From: Acidobacteriota bacterium
GTDB lineage: Bacteria; Acidobacteriota; Terriglobia; Bryobacterales; Bryobacteraceae
Direction: 5' to 3'
Assembly: GCA_947505565.1 (NCBI GenBank)
Contig: CANNLB010000111.1
Coordinates: 1 to 7,343, forward strand
Length of the DNA stretch: 7,343 nucleotides
Shown: positions 1 through 6,680 of the stretch, piece by piece
Layout: each line of letters begins with the position of its first letter
Position numbering within the stretch: position 1 is the first letter of the stretch
Notes under the pieces: generated by a model
The model's database searches: none
Told to the model about the DNA's origin: nothing
Seen by the model: only the letters and a program-made list of their open reading frames with translations
Program-made: the position numbers and the translations under genes

Positions 1-695
1 CCCGCAATCGCCTGCAGCACCGTCGCCGAATCCGCTACCGTCCGGCTGAAAGGGCCAATATGGTCGAGCGAACTCGCAAACGCCACCAACCCATATCGCG
101 ACACTCGGCCATAGGTCGGCGTCACCCCCACACAGCCGCAAAAGCTCGCCGGCTGCCGAATCGAGCCGCCCGTATCCGAGCCCAGCGATACCACCGCCGT
201 CCCCTGCGCCACCACCGCGGCGCTCCCCCCCGAACTGCCGCCCGGCACCCGGTCCAGCGCCACCGGATTCCGCACCATCCCATACGCCGAATTCTCGTTC
301 GAAGAGCCCATTGCGAACTCGTCGCAGTTCGCTTTGCCGAGGATCACCCCCCCCGCCGCTTCCAACCGCTCAACGGCCGTCGCGTCATACGGCGGTAGAA
401 AGTTGCCCAACATCTTCGACCCGCAAGTGGTCCGCAGCCCCTTCGTCACGATGACGTCTTTCACTGCCACCGGCACCCCGCCCAGAGCCCCTATCGGTTC
501 TCCTGCCGCCAACTTCGCGTCCACCCGCGCCGCCGCCGCCAAAGCCCGCTCGTCGGAAAATGTCAGATACGCGTTCGTCTTCCCGTTTTCCGCCTGGCCA
601 AACCGCAGCGCTTCGGTCGCCAGTTCCACTGCGCTGAACTGCTTGGCCCGCAGGCCGTTCTGTACCTCTGCAATCGTCAACGTTGCAATGTTCAT
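1..695 (-). CDS. gatA: Glutamyl/aspartyl-tRNA amidotransferase subunit A (partial, N-terminal 231 codons)
   Basis: GatA is the amidase subunit of GatCAB. It releases ammonia from glutamine, and the ammonia converts Glu-tRNAGln or Asp-tRNAAsn to the amide form in the cytoplasm. The reading frame starts at an ATG whose first base is 695 and runs off the left window edge, so roughly half of a usual ~480-residue protein is present. The amidase-signature Ser-cisSer-Lys triad is complete: Lys79 in VAVKD, Ser154 in PGGSSGGS and Ser178 in [12 protein letters not shown]. These numbers match the triad reported for Staphylococcus aureus GatA. Other family stretches are [20 protein letters not shown] (120-139) and the region near [15 protein letters not shown]. 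The gene starts 3 bp after the gatC stop, which fits translational coupling; the upstream bases (GAGCGG) make only a weak ribosome binding site. Glutamine, asparagine or dual specificity cannot be decided here. Confidence 0.97.
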   Translation of the reverse strand, partial: MNIATLTIAEVQNGLRAKQFSAVELATEALRFGQAENGKTNAYLTFSDERALAAAARVDAKLAAGEPIGALGGVPVAVKDVIVTKGLRTTCGSKMLGNFLPPYDATAVERLEAAGGVILGKANCDEFAMGSSNENSAYGMVRNPVALDRVPGGSSGGSAAVVAQGTAVVSLGSDTGGSIRQPASFCGCVGVTPTYGRVSRYGLVAFASSLDHIGPFSRTVADSATVLQAIA

Positions 696-698
696 AGC

Positions 699-998
699 TT
701 ACCGCTCAATCACCTTCGGAACTTTGAAATAGCCCCCGGTCGCCAGCGGCGAGTTCCCCAGCGCTCCCGCGTTCGTCAGCGGAGTCCGTTCCACGTCCTC
801 CCGCAGCGACGCCGTATCCCCGGCCGCGAACAGCACCTGCGCCATCGGCTCGACGCCCGTCGTGTCTAACTCGTTCAGTTTGTCAACGTAAGTCAAAATG
901 TTGCTCAATTCGTCGGCGTACTGATGGATCTCCGACTCACTCAGCGTCAGGTTGGCGAGGCCCGCCACATACCGAACGTTTTCCTCTGTCAGTTTCAA
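699..998 (-). CDS. gatC: Glutamyl/aspartyl-tRNA amidotransferase subunit C
   Basis: GatC is the small subunit that wraps around and stabilises GatA and bridges it to GatB in the tRNA amidotransferase. The 99-residue product has the normal family length and pattern: an N-terminal helix with VRYVAGLANLTLSESE (residues 8-23), an ILTYVDKLNELDT helix, the VEPMAQV turn, a LREDV segment, and a C-terminal GYFKVPKVIER that matches the usual 'fFkVPkvie' ending. The start is a TTG at 998, supported by a GAGGA ribosome binding site 7 bases upstream; the residue sequence right after it is exactly where GatC proteins begin. The TTG overlaps the TGA of the DUF721 gene by 4 bases (TTGA), and gatA begins 3 bp after the gatC stop, so the three genes look translationally coupled. 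Confidence 0.97.
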   Translation of the reverse strand: MKLTEENVRYVAGLANLTLSESEIHQYADELSNILTYVDKLNELDTTGVEPMAQVLFAAGDTASLREDVERTPLTNAGALGNSPLATGGYFKVPKVIER

Positions 999-1411
999 GC
1001 GATCTTCCTCTTTCGTTCTTCGGCCAGGCGTTCGCTTCGCGTCCGCGAGGTCAAATACAGCAACTGAAATATCGGGTCGGCAATTCCGTCGGCCCGCTCA
1101 TCGGCCACCACCGCCCGCTGGGGCTCCCGCCGCGGCACCCCGATCCGAAACTCCACCTGTTCCACAATGCCAGGCCCCAAAATCGCCGTCAGCTTCGGCA
1201 GAATCTGCGCCGTCAACGTCAACAGTTGCCGCTGCCAAACCGCGTCTTCAACCTCCACCACCAGCTTGGCCCCAAACAGGCGCACCGGGCCCGTCCGAGC
1301 CGCCAGCCGCTTGCCGACCGCCGCTGGCCACGCCGCGCCCGCCAACTCTTCCGAGCTGAGGCCAGCACTCTTAATTTTCAATCCGGAGACAAGGCGTCCT
1401 GCGCGTTGCAT
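995..1411 (-). CDS. DUF721 / DciA-like protein (putative replicative helicase loader)
   Basis: This 138-residue protein has the DUF721 pattern. A short N-terminal region leads to AAWPAAVGKRLAARTGPVRL, matching the family consensus 'W..vvG..ia.hT.p', then a strand-rich stretch LVVEVEDAVWQRQL (a hydrophobic strand followed by 'W..eL'), then LTAQILPKLTAILG and VEQVEFRIGVP, matching 'lL..lN..lg...v..i.fr.g'. The C-terminal tail (DPIFQLLYLTSRTRSERLAEERKRK) is basic and probably helical. Family members studied as DciA act in the cytoplasm as loaders or operators of DnaB helicase; that role is carried over by family only. ATG at 1411 is the first possible start after the in-frame TAG at 1453-1451, since no ATG, GTG, TTG or CTG lies between. 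There is no Shine-Dalgarno next to it. The 3' end overlaps gatC by 4 bp. Confidence 0.82.
   Translation of the reverse strand: MQRAGRLVSGLKIKSAGLSSEELAGAAWPAAVGKRLAARTGPVRLFGAKLVVEVEDAVWQRQLLTLTAQILPKLTAILGPGIVEQVEFRIGVPRREPQRAVVADERADGIADPIFQLLYLTSRTRSERLAEERKRKIA
1006..1010 (-). promoter_or_regulatory. Ribosome binding site of gatC (decides a TTG start)
   Basis: The minus strand reads GAGGA, followed by 7 bases and then the TTG start of gatC. It lies inside the last codons of the DUF721 gene. Its spacing is ideal, and no ATG or GTG in frame nearby would give a protein beginning where the GatC family begins. Confidence 0.7.
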
Positions 1412-1453
1412 GTATAAGTTGGGGTAGCTTCCGGGGGGAGAACTCCTAGTCTA

Positions 1454-2824
1454 CTATCGAATCGGCCTCATCCCATAGCGTTTTGCCAGGTAATCCACCA
1501 GAACATCTTTCAGCTCCGGTTTCACCGGCGCCCCCCAACGCTGCATCTTCTCCACTTCCTTCTCCCACTGCCCCCGCGACATCCGCTGCTGCTGAATTGG
1601 CTCCACCGTATGGCAGCCCAAACAGCTCTGGTTGAGCACGGCGGGCGGTGCCACAAAATCACCATGCACCATCGTCGCCGATGCCGCCGACGGCTTCGCT
1701 GTCACGTTCAAACGCACCGCCTGCACCACGTTGTGGCTGTAACCAGACGGATTCCATTCCTGCTGCAGCGGCTGCATCTCGCCCGCCGCATTCCGCGCCC
1801 GCACCATCACGCTGTAGTAGGCGTCCTTCGGCGGAGTCCAACCAAATTCCCACAAACGCCACGCAAACGCGGCCTTCTCCGTCCCCAACGTCGCCGCTTT
1901 CCAACTCCGCCCCGCGTCGGTCGAAACCTCCACGCTGACCACCGGCGAAGTATTCGACCACGCCGCCCCCGTCAGTTTCAACGGCCCCGGCTTCACCTCG
2001 CTCCGGTCCGCATGGCTCGCCATCACGCTCTTGATATTCAAATTCGTCACCGGCGACATCAAAGCCGGATCCACCGCCACCCCCGGCGTAACGCCCTTAC
2101 CCGGATGCCGATACCCCGTCTTCATGAAGAACCCTTCAAACTCCGTATCCCGGACTTCGATCTTCGTCACCCACTTCACCCAACTATCCCCCGCCCAACC
2201 CGGCACCACCACCCGCAGCGGAAAACCATGCGAAGGGTCCAGCGCCGCCCCGTTCATCTCGTAAGCCAGCAACGTATTCGGATCCAGCGCCTTCTTCATC
2301 GGAATCGTCCGCTGGAACTCCGGCTGCGTCCCCACCGGCACGTCCGCCCCATCAAACCACACTTCAATCGCCCCGTCCCGCACCCCGGCCTTCCGTAACA
2401 CATCCGCTAGCCGCACCCCGGCCCAACGGGCGTTCCCCACGCTGCCGTACTCCCACTGCAAACCAGCCATCGTCGGCTCATACAGCCCCCGCCCATTGCC
2501 CGCGCATTCCAGCACGCTCACCAGTTCAACGCGAGGCAGCTTCTTCAAATCCTCCATCGTCAGCGTCAGTGCATTCGCCACCTTGCCGCCGATGCTTAAC
2601 TTCCAATCGGCCAGCTTGACATCCGGCGTGTAGTGGTGGCTCCGTACGAAAAACTTCTCGACCGGGGTGATCCAGGTTGAAAAACCTTCCATCGGCATCT
2701 CCAAATCTTCCGGGCGGCTCGACAGCACCCGCATTCCAGTCTTCGGCGCTCCCAGCAGCAACGAAGTACCCACCCCCGCCAGTAACGCCCGGCGGCCCAT
2801 CGCAAATCGAAAAGAAGAAGACAT
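1454..2824 (-). CDS. Exported sulfite oxidase-family molybdopterin enzyme with C-terminal cytochrome c domain
   Basis: This 456-residue protein probably oxidises sulfite (or a related substrate) in the periplasm and passes electrons to its own haem. Residues 9-25 carry a Tat-like signal: MGRRALLAG with the arginine pair R11-R12, then a hydrophobic LLLG stretch. Residues ~45-235 form the oxidoreductase molybdopterin-binding domain. FFVRSHH gives R61 and H63, and VLECAGNGR gives the Mo ligand C107 and R112; these correspond in spacing to R55, H57, C104 and R109 of Starkeya SorA. HGFPLRVVVPGWAGDSWVKW (199-218) binds the pterin, and Y238 is a candidate active-site tyrosine. Residues ~250-375 form the dimerisation domain. 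After a linker, CLGCH (401-405) is a haem c site with M427 in KMQRWGA as the likely sixth ligand. The spacer from GAGG to ATG is only 3 bases. The gene lies 15 bp after the kinase. Sulfite specificity is uncertain; SoxC-like or other activity is possible. Confidence 0.88.
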   Translation of the reverse strand: MSSSFRFAMGRRALLAGVGTSLLLGAPKTGMRVLSSRPEDLEMPMEGFSTWITPVEKFFVRSHHYTPDVKLADWKLSIGGKVANALTLTMEDLKKLPRVELVSVLECAGNGRGLYEPTMAGLQWEYGSVGNARWAGVRLADVLRKAGVRDGAIEVWFDGADVPVGTQPEFQRTIPMKKALDPNTLLAYEMNGAALDPSHGFPLRVVVPGWAGDSWVKWVTKIEVRDTEFEGFFMKTGYRHPGKGVTPGVAVDPALMSPVTNLNIKSVMASHADRSEVKPGPLKLTGAAWSNTSPVVSVEVSTDAGRSWKAATLGTEKAAFAWRLWEFGWTPPKDAYYSVMVRARNAAGEMQPLQQEWNPSGYSHNVVQAVRLNVTAKPSAASATMVHGDFVAPPAVLNQSCLGCHTVEPIQQQRMSRGQWEKEVEKMQRWGAPVKPELKDVLVDYLAKRYGMRPIR

Positions 2825-2839
2825 TGCCCTCTAGTGTAC

Positions 2840-4561
2840 TTAGTTCCCGCCGAAATTCACGCTGTAGTCGAGTTGCGCGCCGTCGTCGATGTTAAAGTCC
2901 CGACTCTTCTCGCCGCGCCCGGGGAACGAAACCGTCACTTTGTGCTTGCCCATCGGCAAGGTCAACATCGTCGGCGTCTTCTCGGGATACTCGATTCCGT
3001 CAACCACAATCAGAGCCCCCGCCGGATTCGAACTCACCGCCACCGTCCCCGTCTGCCGCCGCAGGTTGACGTTCAACTTGCTATCCGCCGGCAAGTTAAA
3101 AATCTTGTTCGCCGTCTCGTACTTATCCAACTGGGCCACTAACACGTGACGACCCAGTGCCAAATCCAGCGTGCAAGGAGACGTACACCCCTCCACCTTG
3201 CCATCGTCCAAGGTGATCGTCGCACCCGGCGGAGAGGAACGAATCTCTACCGCCACCATCTCTTTACCCGATGGCGCAGGGTCCGTGGGCACTCGTTTAT
3301 CGTCACTCGGAACAGGCTCGGCCCTCTTCGGATCAGCCTTGCCTCTCCCCTCGATAGCTTTCGGCAACGGTGGAGCGATCGGCACTTCGTTGTTCGCTAC
3401 ATTCGGCGTTGGTCCGTCGCCCTTCCCTCCCATAAACTTCATGGCGGCAAACCCAACCAGCAGCAATAACACCACGGCAGCACCGACCAGCATCATCGTC
3501 CGACTTCCCTGTGCCGGGGCGTTCGGTTCCACATCGATCGGCTTCACCGCGATCGGCGCAGCAGCCGGAGTCCTAACCCGCGCCGGAGCAGCAACCGGGG
3601 ACGCCACAGCAACCGAAGCCGGTTTCGGAGCCGGAGCCTGCCGTGGTTCGGCCACTATCGGCACCGACATTGCCTCAGTTGCCGCCATCGAAATCTGACC
3701 ACGCGTCTGCGTCGTCCAGGTTGGATGCCGTCGACACTTCTCTTCCAACGCCGCGATGAACGCCCCGCAATTTTCCCACCGCTGGTCCGGCGCCTTCGCT
3801 AAAGCCTTCTGCAGAACAGCGTCGATCGAAACATCGAGCGTCGGGTTCAACCGAACCGCCGGAATCGCCGCCTCACTCACCAGCTTAAACAAAAGCGTCG
3901 GCATAGACTCCGCCACAAATGGCTTCTCGCCGGTCATCACCTCATAGGCGATCACTCCCAACGAAAACTGGTCCGCTTTCCCGTCCACCGCCTTACCCTG
4001 AATCTGCTCCGGCGACATGTAGCTTGGCGTTCCCATCACCAAGCCGGTCTGCGTCATCGATTGCGACTGCATCTTCGCAATGCCAAAGTCGGCAATCTTC
4101 GCCGTCCAATCCTTCGACACCATGATGTTCGCCGGCTTGATATCCCGGTGAACAATCCCTTTCGCGTGGGCAAAGTCAAGCGCCGCCGCCGTCTGGCGCA
4201 GCAACGCCAAAATATGCTCTTTCGACGGAGGCTCGTCGTCGAGCAACATCTTCTCGAGCGTCGAACCCTCAATGTATTCCATGAAGATGTAAGCGACGTC
4301 GCCCTCTTCCTGAATATCGTAAATCGTCACAATATGCGGATGCGAAAGCACCCCCGCACTCTGCGCCTCCCGGAATATCCGGTCCTTCACCCGCTGCTGC
4401 TCGCGAGGGTCCGCAATCTCGGCAATCCGAATCGACTTCACCGCCACCGTGCGCCCGATGGCTGGATCCTGAGCCTGATAAACAACACCCATCGTGCCGC
4501 GGCCCAGCTCTTGCTGAATGACGTAGCGACCAATCTTTTTAGGTGGAGGAGGCTGTTCCAA
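2840..4561 (-). CDS. Transmembrane serine/threonine protein kinase with two C-terminal PEGA domains
   Basis: This is a 573-residue Hanks-type kinase of the PknB class. The kinase domain (residues ~12-275) is complete: glycine loop GRGTMG (20-25), AVK with K42, helix-C E65, catalytic HRDIKPAN with D140, K142 and N145, DFG at 158-160, and GTPSYMSPE at 177-185. It is therefore predicted to be active. An Ala/Pro-rich, poorly conserved linker (~300-352) leads to one transmembrane helix (~356-376, MMLVGAAVVLLLLVGF). After a charged, Pro-rich spacer come two PEGA domains (~436-500 and ~505-570), each with an 'SSPPGA' or 'SSNPAGA' strand, and these should lie outside the membrane. The first holds two cysteines, C459 and C463. 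The start is a TTG at 4561, with GGAG 8 bases upstream and an in-frame TAG 15 bases upstream. The signal sensed and the substrates are unknown. It diverges from ftsY and precedes the molybdoenzyme by 15 bp. Confidence 0.95.
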   Translation of the reverse strand: MEQPPPPKKIGRYVIQQELGRGTMGVVYQAQDPAIGRTVAVKSIRIAEIADPREQQRVKDRIFREAQSAGVLSHPHIVTIYDIQEEGDVAYIFMEYIEGSTLEKMLLDDEPPSKEHILALLRQTAAALDFAHAKGIVHRDIKPANIMVSKDWTAKIADFGIAKMQSQSMTQTGLVMGTPSYMSPEQIQGKAVDGKADQFSLGVIAYEVMTGEKPFVAESMPTLLFKLVSEAAIPAVRLNPTLDVSIDAVLQKALAKAPDQRWENCGAFIAALEEKCRRHPTWTTQTRGQISMAATEAMSVPIVAEPRQAPAPKPASVAVASPVAAPARVRTPAAAPIAVKPIDVEPNAPAQGSRTMMLVGAAVVLLLLVGFAAMKFMGGKGDGPTPNVANNEVPIAPPLPKAIEGRGKADPKRAEPVPSDDKRVPTDPAPSGKEMVAVEIRSSPPGATITLDDGKVEGCTSPCTLDLALGRHVLVAQLDKYETANKIFNLPADSKLNVNLRRQTGTVAVSSNPAGALIVVDGIEYPEKTPTMLTLPMGKHKVTVSFPGRGEKSRDFNIDDGAQLDYSVNFGGN

Positions 4562-4570
4562 TGTGGCTGC

Positions 4571-4574
4571 TCCA
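4571..4574 (-). promoter_or_regulatory. Ribosome binding site of the kinase gene (decides a TTG start)
   Basis: The minus strand reads GGAG, then 8 bases, then TTG GAA CAG. An in-frame TAG lies just upstream at 4579-4577, and the next in-frame methionine falls inside the glycine loop (M24). TTG at 4561 is therefore the only sensible start. Confidence 0.65.
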
Positions 4575-4611
4575 TTCTAACGCGGAATTCACGCCGGAAT
4601 CCCGTATCATG

Positions 4612-4617
4612 AAGGAG
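4612..4617 (+). promoter_or_regulatory. AAGGAG ribosome binding site of ftsY, unusually close to the start
   Basis: AAGGAG is followed by only AC and then the ATG at 4620. A 2-base spacer is shorter than the usual 5-9. A second ATG at 4609 is out of frame with FtsY, and no other in-frame start fits the FtsY N-terminus, so the ATG at 4620 is kept. Confidence 0.5.
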
Positions 4618-4619
4618 AC

Positions 4620-5567
4620 ATGCTTTCTTCTATTTTCGGTTCCGGTGAACCTGGCGGGAACCTGCTCGATCGCCTCAAAAGCGGGATCGAAAAAACCCGC
4701 GCCGGCCTCGTCAACAAAATTGAGGATGTCGTCCTCGGCAAAAAAGAAATTGACGCCGACCTGCTCGACGAACTCGAATATACCCTCATCACGGCCGACA
4801 TCGGGGTCCGCACCTCCACCGAAATCCTCGAAACCATCCGCCAACGAGTCGACCGTAAACTCGTCAGCAACCCCAGCGAAATTCGCGGCCTCATCCGAGA
4901 TCATCTCCTCGAAGTCCTTTCCGCCTCCGACCGGCCCCTCGCCCGCGTCGACTCGCCGCCCGTCGTCATTATGATGGTCGGCGTCAACGGCGCCGGCAAA
5001 ACGACCACCACCGGCAAACTCGCCCGCCGCCTCCACGACGAAGGAAAGACCGTCCTCATCGCCGCCGCCGATACCTTCCGCGCCGCCGCCATCGAACAAC
5101 TCGAAGTCTGGGCCACCCGCGCCAACACCGAACTCATCAAACAATCCCAGGGCGCCGACCCCAGCGCCGTCATCTTCGACGCCCTCCAAGCCGGCCGCGC
5201 ACGCAAAACCGATTTCGTCATCGTAGACACCGCCGGCCGCCTTCACAACAAAGAAAATCTCATGGCCGAGCTCGATAAGATGCGCCGCACCGCCGCACGC
5301 GTCATCCCCGAAGCCCCCCACGAAGTCTTCCTCGTCCTCGATGCCACCACGGGCCAAAACGGACTCGAACAAGCCCGCAAATTCACCGAATCCGGCGGCG
5401 TCACCGGCATCGTCCTCACTAAACTCGACGGCACCGCCAAAGGCGGCGTCGCCATCGCCATCGCCCGCGAACTCAACATCCCCATTCGCTACATCGGCGT
5501 CGGCGAACAGGTCACCGACCTTCTCCCCTTCAACGCCGAAACCTATATCGCCTCTCTCTTCGATTAA
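4620..5567 (+). CDS. ftsY: Signal recognition particle receptor FtsY
   Basis: FtsY is the membrane-associated GTPase that docks SRP-ribosome complexes at the Sec translocon. The 315-residue product consists of the NG core. The N domain (~15-105) begins with LLDRLKSGIEKTRAGLVNKI and contains the DLLDELEYTLITADIGV helix. The G domain has P-loop GVNGAGKTT (121-129, K127), DTFRAAAIEQL (151-161), DTAGR (203-207), TKLDGTAKGG (267-276, specificity motif TKLD) and the closing IGVGEQVTDLLPF (292-304). The DTFRAAA-IEQL and GVNGAGKTTT forms separate FtsY from the SRP protein Ffh, and no C-terminal M domain follows. The long acidic A domain of enterobacterial FtsY is missing; this is common outside Proteobacteria, where a short N-terminal amphipathic helix does the membrane targeting. 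ribD starts 4 bp after the stop. Confidence 0.97.
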   Translation: MLSSIFGSGEPGGNLLDRLKSGIEKTRAGLVNKIEDVVLGKKEIDADLLDELEYTLITADIGVRTSTEILETIRQRVDRKLVSNPSEIRGLIRDHLLEVLSASDRPLARVDSPPVVIMMVGVNGAGKTTTTGKLARRLHDEGKTVLIAAADTFRAAAIEQLEVWATRANTELIKQSQGADPSAVIFDALQAGRARKTDFVIVDTAGRLHNKENLMAELDKMRRTAARVIPEAPHEVFLVLDATTGQNGLEQARKFTESGGVTGIVLTKLDGTAKGGVAIAIARELNIPIRYIGVGEQVTDLLPFNAETYIASLFD

Positions 5568-5571
5568 CGTC

Positions 5572-6672
5572 ATGGATTGCCTCGAACTGGCGCTCGAACA
5601 AGCGCGTCTCGGCCTCGGCCGCACCTCCCCTAACCCCGCCGTCGGAGCCGTCATCGTCAAAGACGGCCTCATCCTCGGCCGCGGCCATCACATCTACGCC
5701 CATTCCCTCCACGCCGAAACCGTCGCCCTCGCCCAAGCCGGGGCCGAAGCCCGCGGCGCCACCCTCTACGTCACACTCGAACCCTGCTCCCACTCCGGAC
5801 GCACACCTCCTTGCGCCGACGCCCTCATCGCCGCCGGAATCACCCGCGTCGTCGCCGCCATGCAGGACCCCAACCCCCGCGTCGCCGGCCAAGGCTTCGC
5901 CAAACTCCGCGCCGCCGGTATCGAAGTCCTCATCGACTCCCGCTTCACCCCCGCCGCCGAGCAACTCAACGAAGCCTTCTGCTTCTTCATGCGCGAACGC
6001 CGCCCCCTCGTCACCCTCAAAAGCGCCCTCACACTCGACGGCAAAATCGCCGCCCCCGACGACAACACCGGCTGGATCACCTCCGAACAAGCCCGCCTCC
6101 ACGTCCAAACGCTCCGCCATCACACCGACTCCATCCTCACCGGCATCGGCACCGTACTCGCCGACGATTGCCTCCTCACCGACCGCAGCGGCGACGACCG
6201 CAGCCGCCCCCTCCTCCGCATCATCGTCGATTCCCAACTCCGCCTCTCGCCCCGTTCAAACATGGCCGAGACCTGCACGAACGACGTCCTCGTCGCCACC
6301 ACCTCCGCCGCCAACCCCGAACGCCGCGCCGCCCTCGAACGCAAAGGCGTCGAAGTCGTCGTCCTCGATGGCGCCGACGGCCGTACCAGCCTCCGCGCCG
6401 TCGTCGAACTCCTCGCCGCCAGAAATTATCATTCCTTAATGATAGAGGCCGGCAGCAAGGTCAACTGGGCGGCTCTCGAGTCTGGCGTCGTCGATAAAAT
6501 CTTCTTCTATTACGCACCCAAAATCCTCGGCGGCACCCAGTCCCTCCCCGTCGCCGGCGGCATCGGCCGCCGCCGCCGCGCCGACGCCCTCCGCTTCCGC
6601 GACGTCAAACTCCACCCCATCAGCAGCGACGAATTCGCCGTCGAAGCTTGGCTCGTCCGGCCCCCGCGCTAA
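5572..6672 (+). CDS. ribD: Bifunctional riboflavin biosynthesis deaminase/reductase RibD
   Basis: RibD performs two consecutive cytoplasmic steps of riboflavin synthesis: deamination of the diaminopyrimidine made by GTP cyclohydrolase II, then NADPH-dependent reduction of the ribosyl side chain. The start chosen is ATG at 5572, giving 366 residues, a normal length. The same frame stays open back into ftsY, but MDCLELALEQARLGLGRTSP is the usual RibD beginning. The deaminase domain (1-~140) has the zinc site HAE (H47, E49) and PCSHSGRTPPC (C72, C81). The reductase domain (~145-366) has KSALTLDGKIA (150-160), GTVLADDCLLTDR (193-205, with Cys200 where Pro is usual), IEAG (291-294) and APKILGG (315-321). 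There is no evident ribosome binding site, so translation is probably coupled to ftsY 4 bp upstream. Codons 284-291 form an odd rare-codon patch. Confidence 0.96.
   Translation: MDCLELALEQARLGLGRTSPNPAVGAVIVKDGLILGRGHHIYAHSLHAETVALAQAGAEARGATLYVTLEPCSHSGRTPPCADALIAAGITRVVAAMQDPNPRVAGQGFAKLRAAGIEVLIDSRFTPAAEQLNEAFCFFMRERRPLVTLKSALTLDGKIAAPDDNTGWITSEQARLHVQTLRHHTDSILTGIGTVLADDCLLTDRSGDDRSRPLLRIIVDSQLRLSPRSNMAETCTNDVLVATTSAANPERRAALERKGVEVVVLDGADGRTSLRAVVELLAARNYHSLMIEAGSKVNWAALESGVVDKIFFYYAPKILGGTQSLPVAGGIGRRRRADALRFRDVKLHPISSDEFAVEAWLVRPPR
6427..6444. repeat. Perfect 7-bp inverted repeat in an AT-rich patch inside ribD
   Basis: TATCATT (6427-6433) and AATGATA (6438-6444) are exact reverse complements separated by CCTT. 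In RNA a U-G pair can extend the stem by one. The palindrome sits in an AT-rich run (about 6421-6447) within otherwise very GC-rich coding sequence, and it coincides with a run of codons that are rare in the neighbouring genes. It could be an mRNA hairpin, a regulator site or chance. Confidence 0.6.
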
Positions 6673-6680
6673 AACTTATT

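Larger units (their letters stand above)
4562..4619. promoter_or_regulatory. Divergent intergenic region between the kinase gene and ftsY
   Basis: These 58 bases separate two outward-facing genes and should hold or overlap promoters for both blocks. No convincing -35/-10 pair is visible. Candidate -10 hexamers are TAGAAT on the minus strand (4579-4574) and TATCAT on the plus strand (4605-4610), but both sit so close to their start codons that the leaders would be only a few bases long. A short direct repeat, GGAATTC (4584-4590) and GGAATCC (4596-4602), has a 12-bp period and could be a regulator site or chance. The true promoters may lie inside the opposite coding sequences. Confidence 0.45.

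Noticed and set aside
1437..1446. GGAG-AA-CTCC palindrome between the molybdoenzyme and DUF721 genes as a terminator
   Set aside because: The stem is only 4 bp with a 2-base loop and has no T run after it on the minus strand, so a terminator is not supported. The AGGAG it contains is also about 30 bases from the DUF721 start, too far for a ribosome binding site.
1610..2398. Open plus-strand frame opposite the molybdoenzyme
   Set aside because: The product is almost only Arg, His and Pro, typical of antisense reading of G-ending codons; the minus-strand gene is well supported.
4562..4619. TAGAAT (minus) and TATCAT (plus) as promoter -10 boxes
   Set aside because: Neither has a recognisable -35 at 16-18 bases, and both would put the transcript start within a few bases of the start codon, so they are not listed as separate promoters.
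4539..5672. Long open frame (377 codons) on the minus strand opposite ftsY
   Set aside because: It is the antisense image of C-ending ftsY codons, giving an improbable Gly/Asp/Glu-rich product without a recognisable domain, whereas FtsY on the other strand has all GTPase motifs.
5530..6237. Open frame on the minus strand opposite ribD
   Set aside because: Same cause: an acidic, Gly/Ala/Asp/Glu-rich shadow of GC-rich ribD codons with no domain-like pattern.
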